Shown one piece after another: positions 42,054 through 50,478 of a DNA stretch of 64,000 bases (its first letter is position 1; each line of letters begins with the position of its first letter). The notes under the pieces were generated by a model that saw only the letters and a program-made list of their open reading frames with translations, was not told the origin of the DNA and did not search any database. The stretch lies in contig NZ_GL622200.1 of NCBI RefSeq assembly GCF_000185305.1, forward strand, positions 1,282,427 through 1,346,426. Reading direction: 5' to 3'. Source of the DNA: Aggregatibacter segnis ATCC 33393. GTDB lineage: Bacteria > Pseudomonadota > Gammaproteobacteria > Enterobacterales > Pasteurellaceae. A program made the translations under genes and the position numbers.

Positions 42054-42724
42054 TTTTCCCCACTTAAATTTGTCTTTTCACCAAAGCGAAAGCCGCGGCA
42101 TTTGAGTGCAATTTGTGCCGTTTCAGCTTTGAGTAAAGCATGCACCAGTAAAAGCGCGACCCGTTGTGCGGTGACATATAACGTTCGACGATTCAATCCG
42201 GCATGATACCCTCGCGCACGCATCGCCAAATCCATTTTTTGTTGCAACTCACCTAACAGGGCAATATAACGCACCGTGAGGACAAAAAGCCAAATTAATT
42301 TGGGTGGCAAGGGTAATTTACCAATGGCTTGTACCAACACCGTGTCATTCATTTTCCACAACAATAACCATACGGAAAACAACAACAGGTTCATACGTAA
42401 GCTAATTAACAAGGCTGTTTCCATGCCCTCGGGATTAAGTTCAATGCCTTCCGTGCCGATACGCCAACTTAAGGTCGCCCAAAGTAATAAAGTAAAACTA
42501 TTGAAAACCAGCCAGCGTTTTAGATAAGGAAAATAAGGATCACGACAACGATAAATCAGGATCACCAATAAAATTAAGGCGATTCCGTTTAACCATAGCA
42601 ACAAAGAAGGTTGAGATAAGGCACTGATCACCAAGCCCCAAAGGAATAGGTAAATCAGGCGCAAGTGAGTTGCACAAAAGTGCGGTGGAAAAAAACGCTG
42701 AAAAACGGGGCTCATTGTGTGCAC
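42050..42724 (-). CDS. nikQ: Nickel ECF transporter transmembrane protein NikQ
   Basis: A 224-residue inner-membrane scaffold of the CbiQ/EcfT family. It has about five helices, and the cytoplasmic coupling helices carry the AMRARGYHAG and ALKCRGF signatures that touch the ATPases. The start overlaps the end of nikM; ATG 42724 or 42715 are both possible. It links the substrate-binding NikM to NikO. Confidence 0.88.
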   Translation of the reverse strand: MHTMSPVFQRFFPPHFCATHLRLIYLFLWGLVISALSQPSLLLWLNGIALILLVILIYRCRDPYFPYLKRWLVFNSFTLLLWATLSWRIGTEGIELNPEGMETALLISLRMNLLLFSVWLLLWKMNDTVLVQAIGKLPLPPKLIWLFVLTVRYIALLGELQQKMDLAMRARGYHAGLNRRTLYVTAQRVALLLVHALLKAETAQIALKCRGFRFGEKTNLSGEK

Positions 42725-43362
42725 CGTTTGGTATCGTCAACGTTCAGTGAAGTGTCAATAGATTGTAATGCACTCGGGTACATTTTGCTGAGGAGAGAAA
42801 TCACGCCGTAGCTGATAATGCCGTCTAATACGAATACCGGTAAATGTAACAACAGCAATAAGGCGATTAAATCCTGATAATGTTTGCCGCCATCTAACGC
42901 TAAGACGAGAGAGGCTAATGCACCAGCGCCACCAACACCAATAATGCCTGCGCTCAAGCCGGTCAACAGTTTTGCTATAGCTCCCATATCCGGCCTTAAA
43001 TAACTACGCAATAAATAATGCGCCGCGACCGCCGGCAATGCCATGACACATAAATTCACGCCCAATACGGCAAAGCCGCCAAAAGAGAAGAACAGCACTT
43101 GCAACAACAATGCAATAAGAAAAGCCGGGAAGACTGCCCAGCCAAGAAATAAACCCGCCATGCCATTTAAAATCAAGTGAACGCTGCCGATGCCCACGGG
43201 AACATGAATGGTGCCTGCAACAAAAAATGCCGCCGCAAACAACGCCGTTAAAGGCAAACGTTCACTCTCTAAACGACGTAATCCGACAGCAACACCAACT
43301 ACCGCCAAAGCAACGCCCGCTAATAACACCCGCGTATGCAATACGCCTTCCGACAAATGCAT
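42712..43362 (-). CDS. nikM: Nickel ECF transporter substrate-binding membrane protein NikM
   Basis: A 216-residue inner-membrane protein with about six to seven helices. It begins MHLSEGVLH, whose N-terminal Met-His gives the buried metal site seen in NikM2/CbiM structures, and has HVPVGIGSVHLILNGMAGLFLGW in the second metal-site region. It directly follows nikL (2 bases between) and overlaps nikQ. Confidence 0.9.
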   Translation of the reverse strand: MHLSEGVLHTRVLLAGVALAVVGVAVGLRRLESERLPLTALFAAAFFVAGTIHVPVGIGSVHLILNGMAGLFLGWAVFPAFLIALLLQVLFFSFGGFAVLGVNLCVMALPAVAAHYLLRSYLRPDMGAIAKLLTGLSAGIIGVGGAGALASLVLALDGGKHYQDLIALLLLLHLPVFVLDGIISYGVISLLSKMYPSALQSIDTSLNVDDTKRCTQ

Positions 43363-43364
43363 GA

Positions 43365-43865
43365 TTAACGCCCTTTTCTTAATTTACGGGCGCTTAACCA
43401 AGCGGCGATGCCCGCAATGCCAACGATGTAACCAATACCACCTAAAATATCGTGCAGGTAAATCTTGTCGCGTAACTGCGCAATATCCTCCCGCAACAGT
43501 AACAGGCTTTCATCGCTCGCTTGCGTTGGCGCATTTGACGTTGCGGTGATGCGATCCGCCACCACAGTCGCCCGATGTCCTTCTTCCCCTTCAACCACCA
43601 CTTTTAAGGCGACTTTCGGTTCGACCACTAATGGAAAGTGAAAATAACCACGGTTATCGGTTTTCCCCGCCATTAATGGCTGATTTTCCCCATGGCGTAA
43701 AACTTCCACATAGGTTTCCGCAGCAGGGGTCATATCGGAATAATAGGATTTTCCCGTCACAGTTTGCCCATCATACTGGGCGAACACATAAAGTGCGTGC
43801 GCCAACGCATGAGGGGCAACCAACAAAGGAAAAAGTGCGGTCAGAATACGCAACGTTTTTTTCAT
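43365..43865 (-). CDS. nikL: Nickel transporter auxiliary protein NikL
   Basis: A 166-residue protein with a signal peptide (MKKTLRILTALFPLLVAPHALA), a small beta-rich periplasmic domain (HALYVFAQYDGQTVTGKSYYSDMTPA) and one C-terminal membrane helix (DILGGIGYIVGIAGIAAWLSARK). This plan is typical of NikL, which together with NikK replaces the NikN of other nickel ECF systems. The frame is open to 43883, overlapping nikK, but ATG 43865 gives the clean signal peptide. An uptake signal at 43833-43841 codes Thr-Ala-Leu inside that peptide. Confidence 0.85.
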   Translation of the reverse strand: MKKTLRILTALFPLLVAPHALAHALYVFAQYDGQTVTGKSYYSDMTPAAETYVEVLRHGENQPLMAGKTDNRGYFHFPLVVEPKVALKVVVEGEEGHRATVVADRITATSNAPTQASDESLLLLREDIAQLRDKIYLHDILGGIGYIVGIAGIAAWLSARKLRKGR

Positions 43866-43869
43866 TCGA

Positions 43870-44565
43870 TTACTCGGCATCAAAGGTCAGCATATATTCC
43901 ACTGAGCGGCTATCGTAATCCGGATTGTCTTTGACGTTTTCCTCAAATTCAGCCCAAACTTTGTTGTAACCTGCTTGTGGTGTAAATTCAGCGATACCTT
44001 TGTCGTTGGTTAAGTTGAATGGCGCATCTTCGCCCAATCCCACTTTAATGTCTTTCACCGGTTTACCTTTATGCAACACTAAAATTTGCAATGGTTTTCC
44101 GGCTTTTGGTTGCGCTTGTGGCACCAATTCATATTCCATACCATGCGCTTTCATCGCTTGTTCGTCCCAGTGTAATACGGCTTTACCGAATTTCACCGGA
44201 TTCACAGAAAGTTCGGCTGTCGGTTCTTGTTGTTTGGTTTTTTCTACATATTTACCGCTTGGCAATTTAGACCAAACACCGTTATCAAAACGGATGAATA
44301 CTTGGGAGGCTTTCTCAGCATTAAGATAAGCTTCGCCTTCTTTAAATTGATAGGTTGCGTTAGTGACATTGCCTTTATTATCTAGCAACTTAACCGCTTT
44401 CAATTTTTGTTCAGGGTAAGTTTCTGTCTGTTCGTGACCAAATTTCACCACATATTGTCCGGTGGCATTGGCATCTTTAACAGGTTCCAACCAAACGTTA
44501 TGGGCGTTAGCAAAGGATGCGGCGAAAAGTGCGGTGCAAATTACACTTGTTTTTAGAAATCTCAT
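43870..44565 (-). CDS. nikK: Nickel transporter periplasmic protein NikK (DUF4198)
   Basis: A 231-residue exported protein with a signal peptide ending SFANA before HNVWLEP. The mature N-terminal HNVWLEP and the strands with KVWAEFEEN are typical of the DUF4198 domain. The free N-terminal histidine is expected to bind metal. It is first in nikKLMQO; AGGAGA precedes the ATG. The promoter at 44598-44628 has the 19-bp spacer of MerR-type control. Confidence 0.87.
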   Translation of the reverse strand: MRFLKTSVICTALFAASFANAHNVWLEPVKDANATGQYVVKFGHEQTETYPEQKLKAVKLLDNKGNVTNATYQFKEGEAYLNAEKASQVFIRFDNGVWSKLPSGKYVEKTKQQEPTAELSVNPVKFGKAVLHWDEQAMKAHGMEYELVPQAQPKAGKPLQILVLHKGKPVKDIKVGLGEDAPFNLTNDKGIAEFTPQAGYNKVWAEFEENVKDNPDYDSRSVEYMLTFDAE

Positions 44566-44597
44566 TTGATGTCTCCTTTTATCGTTGAGTTTCGCTC

Positions 44598-44628
44598 ATG
44601 ATAAAATATGAAGTAACTCTAGAATCAA
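44598..44628 (-). promoter_or_regulatory. MerR-type promoter of nikKLMQO
   Basis: On the minus strand -35 TTGATT (44628-44623) and -10 TATCAT (44603-44598) are separated by 19 bases, the long spacer that MerR-family regulators untwist. The spacer holds a partial dyad (CTAGAGT/ACTTCAT). In H. influenzae nikKLMQO is under the MerR-family nickel regulator NimR; no such gene is next to this operon here. Confidence 0.6.
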
Positions 44629-44718
44629 GTGTTTTTTAGGAAAATAGACGAAAAATGAGAGAGATAGGTAAGAAAATATTGTCCGCGTACGATAGAAACC
44701 GCACGCGGAAAGAAAGGA

Positions 44719-45411
44719 TTAATTCAATTCCGCCAACATGGCAACAACCATGTCAGAGGATTGTTTCGCCGCCAACGGAAGGAATTCTTCAAAGGACATA
44801 TTCGCTTTGCCATCCCCCGCATCAGAAATCGCACGAACGACCACAAAAGGCACATTAAACGCATGGCACACTTGCGCAATCGCGGTGGCTTCCATTTCCA
44901 CGGCAATGACATTCGGAAAATCCTGTTTAATTTTTGCCAAGCGTTCACCGCCTTGAATAAAGCTGTCGCCGGAACAAATTAACCCACGTTTCACGTGTTG
45001 TCCTAATTGGGTTGCAACGCGCTCTACCAATTCAACAAGTTTCGTATCAGACACAAACGTGACCGGACACGCCGGTAATTGCCCTTTGGCATAACCGAAA
45101 GCCGTCACATCCGCATCATGATATTGCGTTTCAGTGGAAACGATCACATCGCCAACCTTCAAGCCTTCCGCCACACCACCGGCAGAACCGGTATTAATCA
45201 CAAGATCCGGCTGAGTTAATTGCAATAACGCCGTCGTTCCCATGGCTGCCGCAACTTTGCCGATACCGGATTGCAACAAAACAATCTGTTTTCCTTGAAT
45301 GTTGCCTTCATAAATCGTGCCGGAGGCCAATTTTGTCACGATCTTATCTGTCATTAAATTGACTAAAATTTCTACTTCTTGCGCCATTGCGCCAACAATA
45401 CCGATTTTCAT
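44719..45411 (-). CDS. mtnN: 5'-Methylthioadenosine/S-adenosylhomocysteine nucleosidase
   Basis: A 230-residue cytoplasmic enzyme that splits adenine from methylthioadenosine and S-adenosylhomocysteine, recycling methyl by-products and feeding AI-2 synthesis through LuxS. Visible are [16 protein letters not shown] with the catalytic Glu, [20 protein letters not shown] (ribose-binding ME pair) and RAISDAGD with the catalytic Asp. Length matches E. coli (232). It stands alone after nikK and before the DsbA-like gene. Confidence 0.95.
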   Translation of the reverse strand: MKIGIVGAMAQEVEILVNLMTDKIVTKLASGTIYEGNIQGKQIVLLQSGIGKVAAAMGTTALLQLTQPDLVINTGSAGGVAEGLKVGDVIVSTETQYHDADVTAFGYAKGQLPACPVTFVSDTKLVELVERVATQLGQHVKRGLICSGDSFIQGGERLAKIKQDFPNVIAVEMEATAIAQVCHAFNVPFVVVRAISDAGDGKANMSFEEFLPLAAKQSSDMVVAMLAELN

Positions 45412-45433
45412 AACGATCCTTTGTACTGGTTTG

Positions 45434-46096
45434 CTATTGTTTTTTGTTAATTAAAAAATCTAATACCGCGAGGGCATAATCGTCATTATATAAGGTGCTC
45501 GCGGTCAACACATATTTGCCGTCAATAATGACATAAGGAAACGTAAATACACCGTAATCTTCTGTTAAACGCACAGCCTCATCTACCTGTTGTTTAATCT
45601 GCTCTGAAGTATAGGTTTGTAAAAAACGGTTTCGCTCAATGCCTTGCTGCTCAAGCCAAGTCAATAGATTTTCCTGCTGAGCAAGTTTGATATATTGGCT
45701 TTTTTCAGCCGTTTCAAACATTAATGCAGAGGATACATTGTCGGCATTTAACGCCTGCAGACTGTAAAAAACCGTCGCAGAAAAACGCGCTTTGGCTGTT
45801 GCCACCGGATATTCGCTGAATACCACGCGATCGCGGTTAATTTGACTATAAAGTTCAAGAATGTCTTGTGCAGAAGAGCAAACGCGACAATCGTAATCAA
45901 AAAAGAATTGAATCGGGATACGATTATCTTCCCGAGGCGGAAGCGTTAGTGGTTCTTGATAAGAAAAATAGTCTTTGCCATCTTCAAACGGGTGATTGGC
46001 TTCATCTGCTGCAGGCAGATGAGACACGCTTTCTTGCGCAACGGCAAATCCGCTGATAAAGAATAAGACGATGAGCAATCCGACCCGTGACATCAT
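45434..46096 (-). CDS. DsbA-like periplasmic thiol-disulfide protein
   Basis: A 220-residue periplasmic protein with a signal peptide (residues 1-20, ending FAVA) and a thioredoxin fold with a helical insert. The active site [10 protein letters not shown] has Cys70 and Cys73. [16 protein letters not shown] carries the cis-proline loop, as in DsbA. The C-R-V-C pair differs from the C-P-H-C of E. coli DsbA, so redox strength and partner may differ. It starts just after the recJ stop (ATG 46096 or 46093) and is likely co-transcribed with dsbC and recJ. Confidence 0.82.
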   Translation of the reverse strand: MMSRVGLLIVLFFISGFAVAQESVSHLPAADEANHPFEDGKDYFSYQEPLTLPPREDNRIPIQFFFDYDCRVCSSAQDILELYSQINRDRVVFSEYPVATAKARFSATVFYSLQALNADNVSSALMFETAEKSQYIKLAQQENLLTWLEQQGIERNRFLQTYTSEQIKQQVDEAVRLTEDYGVFTFPYVIIDGKYVLTASTLYNDDYALAVLDFLINKKQ

Positions 46097-46100
46097 GTGC

Positions 46101-47834
46101 CTAACTTTCCAATGGTTCAATATAATCCACTAACAACTGAAGATCGCGATTACCACGAAATTCATTGATATCTAATTTATACGCAAATCTTGCTGTTTTT
46201 ATAGATAAATCAGGATAATAGCGCGTATCTATGTTAAAGGCGATAGCATCTAACAAAGGTCCGCCCAGTTTGGGTTCCACCATCATTTTCAAGTGTTTTT
46301 CGCCCACTAAGCGTTGTTGCAAAATTTTAAATTCGCCGTCGAACAAGGGTTCAGGGAATGCCTGTCCCCAAGGACCACCTTGACGCAAAGTTTCAGCTGT
46401 CGCCAAGTTTAACAAGTTCGCATTTAATTCGCCGTCAGTCCAAATCGTGCCTTGTAATTGGTCTTCCGCCAATAATTCGCTGACCGTCTGATTAAAAATC
46501 TGACGAAAATCGTCAAAGCGGCTTTCCTGAATACTCAATCCTGCCGCCATGGCATGCCCACCAAATTTCAGGATTAAATCAGGGTGCTGTGAATAAACCC
46601 GCTCCAACACATCGCGAATATGCAAACCGGGAATGGAACGTGCAGACCCTTTCAACATGCCTGCTTGATCTTGAGCAAACGCAATCACCGGACGGTGAAA
46701 CTGTTCTTTAATGCGTGAGGCGAGAATGCCAAGCACACCTTGGTGCCAATCCGATTGATACAACACAATAGAATGCGGAATGTCTGTTTCAAGTGCGGTG
46801 GTATTTGCAAATAAATTTTGGCAGATGGTTAAGGCTTCTAACTTCATCCCCTGCTCGATTTCTTTGCGCGCTTGATTTAAACCATCCAGCTCCAATGCCA
46901 ACGCGCGAGCCGTTTCCATATTTTCGGCTAACAAAAGCTCCACGCCCACGGACATATTATCCAGCCGTCCCGCCGCATTTAAACGTGGGCCAATGGAAAA
47001 GCCTAAATCCGCTGCCACGAAACGGGTCACGTCCCGCTTCGCCACTTCCGCCAATGCACGAATGCCGCAACGACAACGTTCGGCGCGAATACGGGCAATG
47101 CCTTGATAAACTAAAATACGATTATTTTGATCCAATGGCACCACATCGGAGACTGTGCCTAACGCCACCAAATCTAACAATTCCGTGAAATTCGGCTGAT
47201 TTTTGGTATCAAATAGACCAAGTTCGCGGAATTTTGCCCGCAAGGCAAGCATAAGATAAAAAGTAACGCCCACACCGGCCAGATGTTTGGAGGGAAAACC
47301 GCAATGCACCAAATTCGGATTCACAATCGCATCGGCATTGGGCAGCGTTTCCGGTGGCAAATGGTGATCGGTCACAATCACCTTCCCGCCCTGTGCCTTT
47401 AAAAATGCCACGCCCTCATGGGAAGAAACGCCATTATCCACGGTCATTAACAACTCAACGCCTAAAGCCAAAGCCTCTTGGGCAACGGCAACACTGAGCC
47501 CATAACCTTGCTCGAAACGGTTCGGCACTAAATAGGTGACATTGGCAAAGCCCAGTTGACGTAGCGCGAGTACAGCCAATGCGGTACTGGTTGCACCATC
47601 GGCATCAAAATCGCCCACAATGACGATTTTCTGTTGTTTTTGATAAGCTTCAAGTAGAAATGTTACTGCGGTATCCATGCCCGACATAAGGTTCGGATGA
47701 TGCATGGCACTTAAAGTGCGGTCTAATTGGTTGGCGTTTTTAATGTGGCGCGAACGATAAAGACGATCCAACAAGGGATCGTCACAGAGTTTATCGCCTG
47801 CCGGCACATCGCGGCGTAAGATACGTTTTTGCAC
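46101..47834 (-). CDS. recJ: Single-stranded-DNA-specific 5'-3' exonuclease RecJ
   Basis: A 577-residue cytoplasmic nuclease of the DHH superfamily used in recombination and mismatch repair (577 in E. coli). Metal motifs include VGDFDADGATSTA (about residue 74), MTVDNGVSSHEG, VTDHHLPPE and the C-terminal KFGGHAMAAGLSI of the DHHA1 domain. It lies 12 bases after dsbC, the classic dsbC-recJ order, and is followed at once by the DsbA-like gene. In naturally competent relatives RecJ also affects incoming DNA. Confidence 0.95.
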   Translation of the reverse strand: MQKRILRRDVPAGDKLCDDPLLDRLYRSRHIKNANQLDRTLSAMHHPNLMSGMDTAVTFLLEAYQKQQKIVIVGDFDADGATSTALAVLALRQLGFANVTYLVPNRFEQGYGLSVAVAQEALALGVELLMTVDNGVSSHEGVAFLKAQGGKVIVTDHHLPPETLPNADAIVNPNLVHCGFPSKHLAGVGVTFYLMLALRAKFRELGLFDTKNQPNFTELLDLVALGTVSDVVPLDQNNRILVYQGIARIRAERCRCGIRALAEVAKRDVTRFVAADLGFSIGPRLNAAGRLDNMSVGVELLLAENMETARALALELDGLNQARKEIEQGMKLEALTICQNLFANTTALETDIPHSIVLYQSDWHQGVLGILASRIKEQFHRPVIAFAQDQAGMLKGSARSIPGLHIRDVLERVYSQHPDLILKFGGHAMAAGLSIQESRFDDFRQIFNQTVSELLAEDQLQGTIWTDGELNANLLNLATAETLRQGGPWGQAFPEPLFDGEFKILQQRLVGEKHLKMMVEPKLGGPLLDAIAFNIDTRYYPDLSIKTARFAYKLDINEFRGNRDLQLLVDYIEPLES

Positions 47835-47846
47835 GGATGACCTGCA

Positions 47847-48530
47847 TTAACCTTCTAAGGCAGCAAGTAAATCAGCCGGTTTCAAATAACCACCGATAAC
47901 ATCGCCTTCAGATGTAATAATTGTCGGTGTACCGGTGACGCCCAGTTGCACGCCAAGCATATAATGTTTTTTCACCATATTCGGCGTTTTCAATTCTTTC
48001 GGCAAATTGCCTTTTTCTGCGTCATTCAACGCAAACATCGGATCTTTTGCCGTCCAAATCGCTTCCATTTGACGTGCTGTTTGATTATCCAAACCACCAC
48101 GCGGGAACGCCAAATAGCGTACGGTAATGCCTAAGTCGTTATATTCTTTAAGTTGTTGATGCAATAAATGGCAGTAATGACAGGTAATATCCATGAAAAC
48201 CGTCACAACATGTTTTTCATTTTTTGCTGGATACACAATCATTTCGTCTTTCAACGCATTGACTTTTTCCATCAGCAATTGATTAGAAACGTTGCTAATG
48301 CCTTTGTCGGTAAGTTTATAAATTTTACCTTGAACTAAATAATCGCCATCTTCGCTGGCGTAGAAAATACCTTGATCGCTTACAACAGTTTTCAATCCCT
48401 TAATTGGTGAGGTTTGAATTTCAATGTCTTTTGCGCCTAATTTTTCTAATTTACTTTTCAGCACCGCATCGTTCGCTGATGCTTGAAATGCCAAGGTGAT
48501 AAGGGAAAGTGCGGTTAAAATTTTTTTCAT
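47847..48530 (-). CDS. dsbC: Thiol:disulfide isomerase DsbC
   Basis: A 227-residue periplasmic isomerase that corrects wrong disulfide bonds. The signal peptide is residues 1-19, followed by the dimerisation domain (LEKLGAKDIEIQTSPIKGLKTV) and a thioredoxin domain with active site CHYC (Cys117, Cys120) and GVTGTPTIIT with the cis-proline. An uptake signal at 48507-48515 codes Thr-Ala-Leu in the signal peptide. It is first in dsbC-recJ-dsbA-like. Confidence 0.92.
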   Translation of the reverse strand: MKKILTALSLITLAFQASANDAVLKSKLEKLGAKDIEIQTSPIKGLKTVVSDQGIFYASEDGDYLVQGKIYKLTDKGISNVSNQLLMEKVNALKDEMIVYPAKNEKHVVTVFMDITCHYCHLLHQQLKEYNDLGITVRYLAFPRGGLDNQTARQMEAIWTAKDPMFALNDAEKGNLPKELKTPNMVKKHYMLGVQLGVTGTPTIITSEGDVIGGYLKPADLLAALEG

Positions 48531-48624
48531 TTTTTGTTCCTAAATTGTGAAAATGACGGCAAATTATAAAAGTAATTGGCGGCTTATGCAAAATTGGGCG
48601 CATTATACTAACCCAACAAAATAC

Positions 48625-48653
48625 TTGACTATAATACTCAACTTTTATATTCT
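48625..48653 (+). promoter_or_regulatory. Promoter candidate for the small periplasmic protein
   Basis: TTGACT (48625-48630) is followed by an AT-rich stretch containing TATATT (15-base spacing) or TATTCT (17-base spacing). It leaves a leader of about 60 bases before ATG 48721. Confidence 0.45.
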
Positions 48654-48720
48654 CAAAAGCGTATAAGCTTTCTTGTACAACAACTTTACATTTTAAATTT
48701 ACTCATAAGAGGTAATCCTA

Positions 48721-49191
48721 ATGAAAAAACTTTTCAAAGTCGCTGCAGTATCTGCGCTCACATTAGTTTCCGTTAGCGCATTCGCTGCGTCTCAACAAGC
48801 TGAAGAAGTGAAAAAATTTAAAGCTTGGGAAGAAACAGCCGGCCAAAAACTTGAAGCAAGTTTTGATGCAATTGCTACTGCCTCTGCAAGTAGCAATGTG
48901 GCCGCAACTGAAACTGCTGTTGCAGAATTTGATAAAAAAGCAGCAGAACATGTAGCTGAATTAGAAGCATTAGGTATTAAAAGTGAAGAAGTTTCACCAC
49001 TTGTTGCTATGTATAAAGAATATGTAGACGCTGAAAAAGAAGTAGCTCAGCTAATTTTATCTCAAGTCAAATCACCATCTGCTGACAATGCTGGTAAAGT
49101 TCCTGAAGCTGTCGCAAAAGCAAACGCAAAAGACGATGCTATTGACAAATTAGCAGATCAATTAGAAGAAAAATTCCCTGCTGACGAATAA
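48721..49191 (+). CDS. Small helical periplasmic protein of unknown function
   Basis: A 156-residue protein I do not recognise. A clear signal peptide (MKKLFKVAAVSALTLVSVSAFA) is followed by a highly helical, Ala/Glu/Lys-rich mature chain without cysteine, containing patches such as VAEFDKKAAEHVAELEALG. It could form coiled coils or a helical bundle. GAGGTAATC lies upstream, a fair promoter exists, and a strong terminator follows at 49217-49250, so it is a free-standing, probably well-expressed gene. Confidence 0.75.
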   Translation: MKKLFKVAAVSALTLVSVSAFAASQQAEEVKKFKAWEETAGQKLEASFDAIATASASSNVAATETAVAEFDKKAAEHVAELEALGIKSEEVSPLVAMYKEYVDAEKEVAQLILSQVKSPSADNAGKVPEAVAKANAKDDAIDKLADQLEEKFPADE

Positions 49192-49216
49192 TTCATTTCT
49201 AATAGAGTAAATTTAA

Positions 49217-49250
49217 AACCTTATTCATGACTAATGAATAAGGTTTTTTA
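49217..49250 (+). terminator. Terminator after the small periplasmic protein
   Basis: A 12-bp stem (49217-49228 with 49234-49245), loop GACTA, followed by a T-run. Confidence 0.88.
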
Positions 49251-49330
49251 TTATTCCATCACCTACCAAATCCCCGCAAAATCCCTTATAATTTCGCACT
49301 TAATTTAGTCTTTAAACACAGTTAATCATC

Positions 49331-50429
49331 ATGTTTGAAATCAATCCTATCAAAAATAAAATCACCGATTTAACCGACCGCACTTCCGTGCTTCGGGGGT
49401 ATCTTTGACTTCGACGCCAAAACCGAGCGTTTAGAAGAAGTCAACGCAGAATTGGAACAGCCTGATGTATGGAACGACGCAGATAAAGCGCAAGCACTTG
49501 GCAAAGAGCGCGTTTCTTTAGAACAGGTGGTCAACACCATTAAAAATTTAGAGCAAGGCTTGGAAGATGTGGACGGCTTGTTGGAACTCGCCGTAGAAGC
49601 GGGAGACGAAGACACTTTCAACGAAGCTGTTGCCGAATTAGACGAACTGGAACAACAACTCGCCAAACTGGAATTTCGCCGTATGTTCAGCGGCGAACAC
49701 GATGCTTGTGATTGCTACGTGGATTTGCAAGCAGGATCCGGCGGTACCGAAGCGCAAGACTGGACGGAAATGTTACTTCGTATGTATTTGCGTTGGGCAG
49801 AAAGCAAAGGATTCAAAACCGAATTGATGGAAGTATCTGACGGCGATGTGGCAGGTGTTAAATCTGCTACCATTCGTGTTAGCGGCGAATATGCCTTCGG
49901 TTGGCTACGCACAGAAACCGGTATTCACCGTTTGGTGCGTAAAAGCCCATTTGATTCCAATAACCGTCGTCATACCTCATTCAGCGCAGCTTTCGTCTAT
50001 CCTGAAATTGATGATGATATTGATATCGAAATCAATCCAGCTGATTTGCGTATCGATGTGTATCGTGCCTCCGGTGCGGGCGGTCAGCACGTGAACAAAA
50101 CCGAAAGTGCGGTACGAATCACCCACATGCCAAGCGGCATTGTGGTGCAATGTCAGAACGATCGTTCCCAACACAAGAACAAAGATCAGGCAATGAAACA
50201 ACTTAAAGCGAAGTTGTACGAGCTGGAATTACAAAAGAAAAATGCCGACAAACAAGCCATGGAAGACAACAAATCCGACATCGGCTGGGGCAGCCAAATT
50301 CGTTCTTATGTGTTAGATGATTCTCGTATTAAAGATTTACGTACCGGTGTAGAGAACCGCAATACACAAGCCGTATTAGACGGTGATTTAGATCGGTTTA
50401 TTGAAGCCAGTCTCAAGGCCGGACTCTAA
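49331..50429 (+). CDS. prfB: Peptide chain release factor 2, with programmed +1 frameshift
   Basis: A 365-residue protein that reads UGA and UAA stop codons. The first 25 codons from ATG 49331 end in an in-frame TGA (49406-49408). The ribosome shifts +1 on CTT-TGA so that GAC (49407) is read next and the frame continues to 50429. The stop-recognition motif SPF ([14 protein letters not shown]) and the GGQ of peptide release ([12 protein letters not shown]) are present. The shift is the known autoregulation: low RF2 lets the ribosome pause at UGA and shift. Length equals E. coli RF2. lysS follows, as in many gammaproteobacteria. Confidence 0.96.
49391..49408 (+). promoter_or_regulatory. prfB programmed +1 frameshift site
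   Basis: CGGGGG (49394-49399) acts as internal Shine-Dalgarno-like element 3 bases before CTT TGA C. This matches the AGGGGGTATCTTTGA signal of E. coli prfB except for the first base. An uptake-sequence core overlaps the codons just before it. Confidence 0.95.
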
Positions 50430-50478
50430 AAGTGCGGTCGTTTTTAAACTCGTTTTTTAAAATTAAAGGTAAACAAAA

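Noticed and set aside
49331-50429. prfB as a frameshifted pseudogene or starting at 49452
   Set aside because: The in-frame TGA is the conserved programmed +1 shift signal, and the joined protein has the full 365 residues.
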